A stretch of DNA of 64,000 nucleotides from Pyxidicoccus parkwaysis (GTDB taxonomy: Bacteria; Myxococcota; Myxococcia; Myxococcales; Myxococcaceae): positions 11,763,001-11,827,000 of the forward strand of contig NZ_CP071090.1 in NCBI RefSeq assembly GCF_017301735.1. The letters run 5' to 3'. Below the pieces are notes generated by a model. That model was not told the origin of the DNA. It saw only the letters and a program-made list of their open reading frames with translations, and did not search any database. This document shows positions 57,668 to 64,000 of the stretch, piece after piece (the first letter of the stretch is position 1; the number at the start of each line of letters is the position of its first letter). The position numbers and the translations under genes were made by a program.

Positions 57668-59379
57668 GGCGCGCAGCTCACAGAGACGTGTGGAGCCTGG
57701 CTGCCGTGCTCGCGGTGGCCGGGCTCGTGTCGTGGTGGATGTGGCCTTCGGCGCTGGAGGCCGCGTTCGTGCCCGCTCCTCCCGAGGTTGTCGCGGAGAT
57801 TGCTGAGCCGGTGCCTGCCGTGGCCGAGGCGCCCGTGCGCGCGGAGCCGGAGGGCCTGAAGCTGCGCGTGGTGCTGGAGGGTGAGCATCCATTCCGCGGT
57901 GAGGCGCGCGTGGGTGCGGCGTTCATCTCCGAGGAGGACCGGCGCACGTGGGAGGCGGCGAAGCGCGAAGGCGGTGGAGGCGCGGGACCGGAGCGACTGG
58001 AGGACCTGGCCAACGTGGCGGAGTGGCGTCCGGCGGCGGTGACGCCGACTGCCTCGGGAGGAGTGCTCGGGCCAGAGCCGGTGCCGGTGGCGCCTCGCTA
58101 CCGCGTGATGGCATGGGAGTCGGATGGGACGTTCTGGTGGGGTGACGTGGTGTCCGAGTCAGCGACGGGCATCGTGGACCTGGGCGTGCTGCGTGCGCGT
58201 CGGCCCACGGGCGTTCGCGTGAGGCTGGCCGGTGCGAGGCCGGAGCAGGGCCCGTTCTCCGTGAGGCTGGAGCGCGTGGTGGACCCGGACCCGCGAGCCG
58301 CGGAGCGCGCGAGTGAAATCCTCCCGGTGGTGGAGCACGCGGCGCCTGTCGTGGCGGCGGCGCTGCGTGATGGCACGCTGGTGCCGCTGACGTCGGATGC
58401 AGGAGAGCTCTCGTTACTGCCATTGCCGCCGGACCCCTCCGTGCGGCTGTGGCTGAGAAGTGCCTCGGGCCGCGAGGGCGGGCCGGTGGAGGTGCGGCTG
58501 CGCGAGGGACGCGTGGAGACGGTGGTGCTCGACGTGGACCCGCTCTTCCCGGGCGGCGTGGGCGGCACGGTGACACTGCGCGGACGAATCCTGGTGGAAG
58601 GTGCGACGCGGCCTCCTCCCGGTGCGCAGCTGTTGGGACCCGAAGGCGAGGCCCTGCGGCTGGAGCCGGATGGGCACTTCACCGCGCAAGGGCTGCCGTC
58701 CTGGCGCGCCTCGCGCTTCACCGTGCGGATGGGCGCTCCAGTCTCGGGACGCCCGGTGGCTCCAGCACAACATGAATTCGAATTCACCCCCGAGGCCGGC
58801 GCCTCGGAGGCCGAGGTGACCTGGCGCGTTCCAGCGTACCGGTGGTTGGTGGTGCGCATGGACGGCTTCACCCGCGCCCAGCTCCAGTCACGGGCCCGCC
58901 GGCCCTACCCGGTGGTCCTCCTGCAACGGCGCGACGGAGCCGGGCAGTGGCTCACGCACTCCGCCGACATCTTCCAGGAGCAGGAGGACGGATGGGCCGT
59001 GTCGCTCGTCCAGCCCGGCACGTACCGGGTGCTGGCCGCGGCCTCGCCGTACGAGGTCCACACCAGCACCTCCGTGACGGTGGGCGAGGGCGACGCAGAC
59101 GCCACCGTCTCCGTGCGCGTGGATGAGGGCGGCGTGCCCTGCGAGGTGCGCGTCACCTCCTCGGGCGCTCCCGTCTACGGAGCGCTCGTCACCAGCGGAA
59201 GCACGCTGGGCTCCCTGCCTCCCGCGCGTGGCCGCACGGATGCGGAGGGGCGCTGGCGGCTGGGCCGCGTGCGCGCCGACTCGCTCCACCTGGAGGTCGA
59301 AGCGGACGGCCACCCACCGTGGGTGGGCGAGGCCTCCGCGGCCTGCAATGCATCGGGCGTGGTGGACGTCCGCCTGTGA
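57664..59379 (+). CDS. Membrane-anchored protein with carboxypeptidase-regulatory-like domains
   Basis: 571 residues from a TTG overlapping the nuclease stop; a GTG at 57688 is also plausible. One N-terminal span (WSLAAVLAVAGLVSWWMW) is followed by a Pro/Glu-rich stalk. The rest is beta-sandwich repeats: VTLRGRILVEGATRPPPGAQ, LEPDGHFTAQGLPSWRASRF, VRVTSSGAPVYGALVTSG-like strands (here EVRVTSSGAPVYGALVTSGS) and TDAEGRWRLGRVRADSLHLE. These match the CarboxypepD_reg fold. It is probably a periplasmic or surface scaffold that works with the nuclease. No active site is visible. Confidence 0.75.
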   Translation: MRRAAHRDVWSLAAVLAVAGLVSWWMWPSALEAAFVPAPPEVVAEIAEPVPAVAEAPVRAEPEGLKLRVVLEGEHPFRGEARVGAAFISEEDRRTWEAAKREGGGGAGPERLEDLANVAEWRPAAVTPTASGGVLGPEPVPVAPRYRVMAWESDGTFWWGDVVSESATGIVDLGVLRARRPTGVRVRLAGARPEQGPFSVRLERVVDPDPRAAERASEILPVVEHAAPVVAAALRDGTLVPLTSDAGELSLLPLPPDPSVRLWLRSASGREGGPVEVRLREGRVETVVLDVDPLFPGGVGGTVTLRGRILVEGATRPPPGAQLLGPEGEALRLEPDGHFTAQGLPSWRASRFTVRMGAPVSGRPVAPAQHEFEFTPEAGASEAEVTWRVPAYRWLVVRMDGFTRAQLQSRARRPYPVVLLQRRDGAGQWLTHSADIFQEQEDGWAVSLVQPGTYRVLAAASPYEVHTSTSVTVGEGDADATVSVRVDEGGVPCEVRVTSSGAPVYGALVTSGSTLGSLPPARGRTDAEGRWRLGRVRADSLHLEVEADGHPPWVGEASAACNASGVVDVRL

Positions 59380-59420
59380 CGCGGCTGGGAGCCCGGGCCC
59401 ATCCCCGGGCTCCCAGCGCA

Positions 59421-60017
59421 TCACGCCGCGTTGGCGGTAATGGCGGGCTCGGAGCGGGTGTGCATGGGGCGCGGCGCGCGCGGCTCGGGCGGCACCACCG
59501 CGGCCTGCTCGGTGGACTCCTGCTCGGGCTCCTCGGCGGCGGACAACTCCTCCGCGCGGTTCCAGCAGCCCATGGCCTCCACCCATCCCTCCAGCATGTC
59601 CACCAGCGCGCTGCGCTGCTCCCCCCCGAGAGGCAGCAGCAGCCGCGCCATGCGCTCCTGCACCACCGCGTCCGCCTGTTCCGCCAGGGCACGGCCCTGC
59701 TCGGTGAGCCGCACCCGCACGCGGCGACGGTCATGCCGCACGGAGCGCTCGCGCTGGACGAGCTTCGCGTCCTCCAGCCGGTCCAGCAGTCGACTGAGGC
59801 GGGGAAGGGCAATGCCACCCAGGCGCTCCGCGAGGGCATTCACGGGCAGCAGGCTCTCGGCCTTCAGCCACCAGATGGCCTGTACTTCCATGGGGTCCAG
59901 CTCGGTATGTGGCAGCGAGCTCAGCGGGCTGTTCAGCGCGCCGCAGCGCGCTACGTCGATGATGAGGTTCCGCAACCTCGCGACCTGCACCCGCACTTCC
60001 ATCGAGAGTTCGGACAT
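59421..60017 (-). CDS. MarR-family transcriptional regulator
   Basis: 198 residues; ATG at 60017 set by GGAGG seven bases upstream, although the frame is open much further upstream through the next gene's shadow. The winged helix is clear: MEVQAIWWLKAESLLPVNAL, AERLGGIALPRLSRLLDRLE, DAKLVQRERSVRHDRRRVRV, LTEQGRALAEQADAVV. A C-terminal tail (about 150-198) is rich in Glu, Pro and Ala and has no family parallel that I know. It is divergent from the peptidoglycan enzyme gene. Confidence 0.87.
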   Translation of the reverse strand: MSELSMEVRVQVARLRNLIIDVARCGALNSPLSSLPHTELDPMEVQAIWWLKAESLLPVNALAERLGGIALPRLSRLLDRLEDAKLVQRERSVRHDRRRVRVRLTEQGRALAEQADAVVQERMARLLLPLGGEQRSALVDMLEGWVEAMGCWNRAEELSAAEEPEQESTEQAAVVPPEPRAPRPMHTRSEPAITANAA

Positions 60018-60338
60018 CGCGCTGCCTCCGATTAGGGGGGCCGCGGCTCCTCCGGCCGAGAAGTCCGCCCTGCCGCCCAGCTTCGATGGGGCTCCCGCCC
60101 CGGCTGGGAGCAACAACGACTGGCGCCCGGAGGCATATCGGACCCTTCTGAATTCACCCTCAAATGCGGGATGAGTCCCCTCGCCCGTGGCCCGTGGATT
60201 CACCGGGAGTCGCGGCCCGGCCATTCCACCCTGGAGGGCGGACGTGACGTTCAGCGGCGGGCATGCTCCGCCCCTTTCCGCCAGGAGTCCCGGCGCCCGA
60301 GGCGTCCCCACCATGGAAGGGACGGGGGACGGCACATC
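60018..60338. other. 321-base intergenic region
   Basis: Between the divergent MarR and peptidoglycan-enzyme genes. I see no gene, clear operator dyad or promoter pair; the only AT-richer stretch is near 60130-60175 (GGACCCTTCTGAATTC and following). Confidence 0.4.
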
Positions 60339-61094
60339 ATGGCGCGCGGGTTGGGCCTGGGTGACTCGGGGCCGGAGGTGCGGCGACTGCAGGAGTTGCT
60401 CACCCAGCGGGGCTACCCGCTGGTCGTGGACGGCGACTTCGGCGAAGTCACACGCGCGACCGTCGTCACCTACCAGGCCCAGAACGTGGACTCCAACGGA
60501 GAGCCGCTGGTGCCGGACGGCACGGTGGGACCCGCCATGTGGTGGAGCCTCACGCACGTGCGGCCCTTCCTCCTCCACCCGCCGGCCATCGACTTCACAC
60601 GGATGCCGCTGCCCGAGCTGGGCGGCAGCGCGCGCGGGCGGCATGCCTTGGAGACGGCCATCGGCGAGATGAAGGCCGGCGCGGGCGAGGAGGGCGGCCC
60701 CAACGCGGGGCCGTGGATTCGCAAGTACCTCCATGGCCTCGCGCCCGAGGGCGGCCCGTGGTGCGCCGCCTTCGTGAGCTGGTGCTTCTGGCAGGACCCG
60801 GGCGGCCCGCCGTTTCCCTATACCGTCAGCGCGCGGAGGCTCTTCGGCGAACTGGGCCAGCGTGGCTGGGCGCACCTGTCCGGCGAGCAGTACATGCCTC
60901 AGCCGGGGGACCTCGTCGTCTGGTCCCGCCTGGACTCGGACGGCCGGGAGGACCACGTGGGGCTGGTGCACCACGTGGCGTACGGCGTGCTCTACACGAT
61001 GGAGGGCAGCCACGGCCCGCGCGTGCAGGGCTTCAGCTACGATTTCAGTCGCATGGACCGGCTGCTGGGCTACGCGCAGGTGCCCGGGCCGTGA
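60339..61094 (+). CDS. Peptidoglycan-binding and CHAP-type (TIGR02594-like) hydrolase
   Basis: 251 residues; start ATG after GGGGGAC. There is no signal peptide. The N-terminal part (about 1-75) is a PG_binding_1 repeat: GDSGPEVRRLQELLTQRGYP, VDGDFGEVTRATVVTYQAQN, GTVGPAMWW. The C-terminal part has the Cys-His hydrolase core: WCAAFVSWCFWQDPGG (nucleophile Cys), and later QPGDLVVWSRLDSDGREDHV, GLVHHVAYGVLYTMEGS (His). The layout resembles endolysin-like amidases or TIGR02594 proteins. Without a signal it may be exported by another route or act in lysis or in development. A 30-bp tandem repeat begins at its stop. Confidence 0.83.
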   Translation: MARGLGLGDSGPEVRRLQELLTQRGYPLVVDGDFGEVTRATVVTYQAQNVDSNGEPLVPDGTVGPAMWWSLTHVRPFLLHPPAIDFTRMPLPELGGSARGRHALETAIGEMKAGAGEEGGPNAGPWIRKYLHGLAPEGGPWCAAFVSWCFWQDPGGPPFPYTVSARRLFGELGQRGWAHLSGEQYMPQPGDLVVWSRLDSDGREDHVGLVHHVAYGVLYTMEGSHGPRVQGFSYDFSRMDRLLGYAQVPGP

Positions 61095-61190
61095 AGCGGG
61101 AGCCGTGAGGCGAGAGCCTTGTGAGGCGGGAGGCGCGAGGCGAGAGCCTTGTGAGGCGGGAGCCGCGAGGCGAGAGCCTCATGATGCGGG
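61091..61190. repeat. 30-bp tandem repeat, 3.3 copies
   Basis: Units at 61091-61120, 61121-61150 and 61151-61180, plus a partial one to 61190, follow GTGAGGCGGGAGCCGCGAGG then CGAGAGCCTT with one to three changes each. The array starts at the stop codon of the peptidoglycan enzyme and ends two bases before the EcsC gene stop, so it fills the whole convergent gap. It may be a slipped-strand element. Confidence 0.85.
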
Positions 61191-61191
61191 A

Positions 61192-61824
61192 TCAGCTCCC
61201 GGTGGCCTTCTGGCGCTGGGCCTTCGCCTTGGCGTGGGCCTTGTCGAAGCCCTCGTAGAAGCGCACGGCCTGCTCGCCCACCATCTGGATGTGCTGGTTG
61301 TTGAAGTAGGCCGTAATCGGCGCGGCGACGAGCGGCATGGCCCGCCCCAGCGTGTGCATGCCGCCCTTCTCCAGCAGCATGGCGGCCAGCTTCCCCATCA
61401 CCTTCGGCCCCGCGCGGTGCAGCGGCCCCAGGCCGTTGGCGTAGCCGAAGAGGTCCAGCATCTCCCCCCGCGCCCGCTCCGTCTTGAGGTTCGCCTTGTA
61501 GAGCGTGGCCACGTCGGTGAGCAGGATGATTTGCAGGTACGCCATGAAGAGCAGGTCCGCGGGCAGCGCCACCAGGCCGAAGACGCCGCTGACGCCGCCC
61601 ACCATGCCCGCGAGGTTCTTCTTCTCGTCGATGAGGCGCTGGGCCAGTTCCTTCGGCGGAGTGTTGGGGTAGCGCTTCTCCAATTCGGCCACCCGCACGC
61701 GGGCGCGCGCTACCTCCGCGTGGATGATGTCCGACAGCTTCGTCGAGCCGAGCTTCTTCATCTCGCTCGGCGTCAGCTTCTTCATGAAGGCCAGCCGCTC
61801 GGCCACGCTGTCGTAGAAGCCCAT
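61192..61824 (-). CDS. EcsC-family protein
   Basis: 210 residues. The EcsC pattern is clear: MGFYDSVAERLAFMKKL, LTPSEMKKLGSTKLSDII, then VGGVSGVFGLVALPADLLFM with the AYLQIILLTDVATLYKANL segment, and GRAMPLVAAPITAYFNNQHI. A hydrophobic central part (85-125) may touch the membrane, but there is no signal peptide. EcsC proteins are linked to ABC exporters in Bacillus, and some are involved in membrane-protein processes; the role in this branch is unknown. It starts 31 bases downstream of the stop of the 62299 lipoprotein gene and may be co-transcribed with it. Confidence 0.83.
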   Translation of the reverse strand: MGFYDSVAERLAFMKKLTPSEMKKLGSTKLSDIIHAEVARARVRVAELEKRYPNTPPKELAQRLIDEKKNLAGMVGGVSGVFGLVALPADLLFMAYLQIILLTDVATLYKANLKTERARGEMLDLFGYANGLGPLHRAGPKVMGKLAAMLLEKGGMHTLGRAMPLVAAPITAYFNNQHIQMVGEQAVRFYEGFDKAHAKAKAQRQKATGS

Positions 61825-61855
61825 CCGTCTCTCCTCCTGCAGTCCCGCCTGTCCT

Positions 61856-62299
61856 CTAATAACCCCGCTCGGACAGGTAGAGGTCCACCAGCGCGCCCTC
61901 TTCGTACCAGGCGTGCCGCATCTCCACGTTGAACCAGCGCGAGTCCGGCTTCGCCCCGCGCACCTCCAGCTTCACCTGGTTGGGCGAAGTGTCGATGACG
62001 GCCGCGCGCGCCTTGCACGCAGCACCGGGCTCCTCGCCGTAGCCACCCTCCAGACACACCTCGTCGCCCACCGACAGTCGCCGGGTGTACTCGGTGGCGA
62101 GGTACAGGGCTTCATCACACGCGGAGCGCGCGCTGGATTTGCCATGTGCCTGACAGCGGTCCTTCGGCGGAGCCTTCACGACGGGGATGGTCGCGTAGAT
62201 GGGGTCCTCGTCGTTGGGGTTGGGACGGAACGGGCCAATGGCCGTGCATCCCGAGAGCACCAGCGCGAGCGCACCGGCTGCCGTCCACATCCGCCTCAT
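61856..62299 (-). CDS. Small lipoprotein
   Basis: 147 residues from ATG 62299, which opens the signal peptide MWTAAGALALVLSGC with lipobox Cys. The mature part has five cysteines (DRCQAHGK, SACDEALYL, EVCLEGGYG, AACKARAAV) in a helical then beta layout, with TEYTRRLSVGDEVCLEG and VKLEVRGAKPDSRWFNVEMR. No family is recognised. It probably sits in the periplasm or outer membrane. Its position before the EcsC gene is the only functional hint. Confidence 0.72.
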   Translation of the reverse strand: MRRMWTAAGALALVLSGCTAIGPFRPNPNDEDPIYATIPVVKAPPKDRCQAHGKSSARSACDEALYLATEYTRRLSVGDEVCLEGGYGEEPGAACKARAAVIDTSPNQVKLEVRGAKPDSRWFNVEMRHAWYEEGALVDLYLSERGY

Positions 62300-62395
62300 C
62301 GTGATTACGCCTCCGGGGCCTTCACGCCCCTCCATTAAGGATGGGCGGAGCATGGCAAAAGGACCCCGGTGGGGCAAAGCGACGTGGGGTACCGC

Positions 62396-62788
62396 TCAGG
62401 CGGAGCGCCGCTGGGGGCCCGGAAGCTCCTCGTGGACGCCGGGGACGATGCGATTCTTTCCGTCCACGAACACCACGGTGGGCTTCCAGCCGGCGAGCTC
62501 CGCCTCCTCCACCTCGGCGAAGGTGGCGATGATGACGAGGTCGCCGGGCTGGTTGAGGTGCGCGGCCGCGCCGTTGATGCAGATGACGCCGCTGCCCGAG
62601 GGGCCCTCGAGCGCGTACGTCTCCAGGCGCGTGCCCCGGGTGACGTTCCAGATGGCCACCTTCTCGTAGGGCAGGATGTCGGCGGCGCGCAGCAGGTCCA
62701 CGTCAATGGTGACGGAGCCCTCGTAGTCCAGGTCAGCCTGGGTGACGGTCGCGCGGTGGATCTTGGACTTGAAGAGGATGCGGCGCAT
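62396..62788 (-). CDS. panD: Aspartate 1-decarboxylase proenzyme
   Basis: 130 residues, the normal length for PanD. The self-cleavage site is clear in LDYEGSVTID, with Gly24-Ser25; Ser25 becomes the pyruvoyl group. The Lys9 (FKSKIHRATVTQAD) and the Tyr in PYEKVAIWNVTRG, as well as NGAAAHLNQPGDLVII, are all present, so the enzyme should be active. It makes beta-alanine for pantothenate and coenzyme A from aspartate in the cytoplasm. There is no pan gene next to it in the window; in many bacteria panB and panC are separate too. Confidence 0.96.
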   Translation of the reverse strand: MRRILFKSKIHRATVTQADLDYEGSVTIDVDLLRAADILPYEKVAIWNVTRGTRLETYALEGPSGSGVICINGAAAHLNQPGDLVIIATFAEVEEAELAGWKPTVVFVDGKNRIVPGVHEELPGPQRRSA

Positions 62789-62894
62789 GGCGGAAGTCCG
62801 GAGGCCCTTGGAAGAGGACGACTCACCGTAACGTCAAGGGCGCCCCGGGACAACCCCGCGGTTCAGTCCTCGCTGCCTGCAGTGCAAGCAGGCG

Positions 62895-63737
62895 TCATTT
62901 CACGAAGTTCAGGAGCTGACTCAGGTTGAGCGGCACGGACTGCGCGTCCGAGGTGAGCTGCCCGTCCAGCTTCACCTGCGCGCTGCCGCCCGAGCGCAGC
63001 GCCATGGCCGCCGAGGCCACGTTCAGCAGATTGACGGTGAGCGGCAGCGTCACCTGCTTCGTCCCGCTGCCATCCAGCAGGCCCAGGTTGCCTGTGGACA
63101 GGTTGCCCACATTCGCGCCTGCCACCTTCAGCGCGCCTGTGATTCCGGCCACGGGGAGGGGGAAGCTGTTGCGGTTCTTGATTTCGAGGGGGAACTCGAT
63201 GGTGGCGCTGGTGCCGCTGATGCCCTTGATGCGGGGCGACTGGAAGGAGACCTGCGGAATCTTGGGCACCTCGAAGGCGCCCTCCTTCGACAGGGGGAAG
63301 TTGAGCACGCCGATGGGCGTCCGGATGCCCACGCTGCCCTCGGCCTTGTAGTTGGCCTTGTCCTTGTTGAGGAACGTCTCCACCACCGGGACGATGTCCG
63401 CGAACTTCACGTTGGCGGGGAACACCAGTTCGCTCTTGCCGTTGGACTTGAGCTGCAGGCCCTTCTTCGGCTTGCCGGCCACCACCTGCTTCCCCTCGAC
63501 GGAGAAGGCGTAGTCCACCGAGGCCAGGTCCAGCCCGAAGCCGTTGGGGTTGTTCACCTCGTACACGAGGTCCACCGTGGCGTCGGACAGCGACGCGCTG
63601 GAGAGGCGGGCCGTCTTGAAGGTGAGGGTGGGCTTCTTGAAGGCCCCCTTCAGCAGGTTCTGAAGGGCGGCACAGCCCGTCAGCGTGGTGAAGGAGAGGA
63701 CGGCCAGGACGAGGAGGGCGCGTTTCATCTTGGGCAT
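62895..63737 (-). CDS. LEA type 2 (WHy-domain) lipoprotein
   Basis: 280 residues from ATG 63737 (ATG 63728 is an alternative). Signal peptide and lipobox (ALLVLAVLSFTTLTGC). The mature part has two LEA_2/WHy-type beta sandwiches (about 40-145 and 160-280): FKTARLSSASLSDATVDLVY, EVNNPNGFGLDLASVDYAFS, and IEFPLEIKNRNSFPLPVAGI, LSTGNLGLLDGSGTKQVTL. NPNGFGL and NRNSFPL are the conserved Asn-Pro/Asn turns of the domain. Such proteins are linked to stress and water loss in other organisms; in myxobacteria many copies of unknown role exist. Confidence 0.85.
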   Translation of the reverse strand: MPKMKRALLVLAVLSFTTLTGCAALQNLLKGAFKKPTLTFKTARLSSASLSDATVDLVYEVNNPNGFGLDLASVDYAFSVEGKQVVAGKPKKGLQLKSNGKSELVFPANVKFADIVPVVETFLNKDKANYKAEGSVGIRTPIGVLNFPLSKEGAFEVPKIPQVSFQSPRIKGISGTSATIEFPLEIKNRNSFPLPVAGITGALKVAGANVGNLSTGNLGLLDGSGTKQVTLPLTVNLLNVASAAMALRSGGSAQVKLDGQLTSDAQSVPLNLSQLLNFVK

Positions 63738-63867
63738 GGGCGTGTCACCAGACGGCCGCGTTCTATCCCGGATTCAATCGCCGCGTGCGGCAGGGAAGAT
63801 GGGGCCTGTAGCGCACGCTCGTCCGGGTGGTATGTGGCAGGTCTCCCCGCATCATGACGGAGGCACC

Positions 63868-64000
63868 TTGCCCGGGGCACGGACACACATCCCCTCCCTT
63901 TCTCCGCCCCGGGGCGCCGGCTGGCGCGGGCTGGCCCCAGGGCTGGCGGTGCTGGCGGTGCTGGCGCTCGCGGGCTGCTCGCGGGGCGGCACCTCCGGGC
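63868..64000 (+). CDS. Lipoprotein, N-terminal part only (cut by window end)
   Basis: A frame starting at TTG 63868, with GGAGG five bases upstream, reads PGARTHIPSLSPPRGAGWRG and then the signal core LAPGLAVLAVLALAGC with a good lipobox, followed by SRGGTSG at the window edge. It is divergent from the LEA2 gene. An ATG at 63854 in another frame reads a Trp/Arg-rich sequence that does not look like a protein. Only the first 44 codons are in view, so the function cannot be judged. Confidence 0.6.
   Translation, partial: MPGARTHIPSLSPPRGAGWRGLAPGLAVLAVLALAGCSRGGTSG

Noticed and set aside
63854..64000. ATG frame at the window end
   Set aside because: Gives a Trp/Arg-rich sequence; the neighbouring TTG frame has a ribosome site and a clear lipobox.

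Overview
The window is high-GC (about 70 percent by eye) bacterial chromosome, almost certainly from a myxobacterium of the Myxococcus/Corallococcus/Pyxidicoccus group. Signs of this are a TIGR02265/DUF2378 protein (a family known from Myxococcales), many stand-alone histidine kinases, a very large Ser/Thr kinase fused to an ATPase, dense lipoprotein genes and codons ending almost only in G or C. I saw no tRNA, rRNA, insertion sequence, CRISPR array or prophage. Both window edges cut a gene: a HAD phosphatase on the left and a lipoprotein on the right.

0-17 kb is a set of small units, often with a regulator next to its likely targets: AraC beside a glycolipid-binding-domain gene and a DUF1579-like gene, a deoxyhypusine synthase homologue, an orphan membrane histidine kinase, a TPR/HupE/DUF4331/lipoprotein cluster, a MASE1 hybrid kinase, and AraC divergent from a quinone oxidoreductase. 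17-31 kb holds a secreted M4 metalloprotease, a minus-strand operon (MocR regulator, alpha/beta hydrolase, SUKH and DUF4304 proteins) divergent from a cupin/DoxX pair, then housekeeping-type genes: Lon-substrate-binding protein, glutamine-dependent NAD synthetase, outer-membrane barrel, FKBP isomerase, thioredoxin and a response-regulator/kinase hybrid.

31.6-36 kb is a TonB-type outer-membrane uptake locus: a periplasmic lipoprotein divergent from a TonB-dependent receptor that carries its own TonB-like N-terminal domain, followed by a translationally coupled exported protein. 36-44.3 kb looks like an isoprenoid or lipid pathway: short-chain reductase, GGPP-type prenyl synthase, FAD desaturase-like enzyme, enoyl-reductase-like enzyme, and two proteins with the same unusual helix-plus-beta layout. 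44.3-50 kb has a 1386-residue kinase/ATPase, an internally deleted cytochrome P450 pseudogene and its TetR neighbour.

50.6-56.6 kb is the most unusual part. Four minus-strand lipoproteins share one undescribed module of about 130 residues that opens with the motif HACxH. One of them ends in a MopE/thrombospondin-type metal-binding repeat. The same 17-bp inverted repeat, consensus ATGCAACT-N-AGTTGCAT, lies upstream of two of these transcription units, between the TonB receptor and its lipoprotein at 32.5 kb, and in weaker form before a small Cys-rich secreted protein. I read this as one regulon with the 7-1-7-like geometry of Fur-family operators, probably for uptake or handling of a metal at the cell surface. 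The metal and the regulator are not visible in the window.

56.8-64 kb contains a secreted DNase-I-fold enzyme, a carboxypeptidase-regulatory-domain protein, a MarR regulator, a CHAP-type peptidoglycan enzyme followed by a 30-bp tandem repeat, an EcsC protein, several lipoproteins and aspartate 1-decarboxylase (panD).
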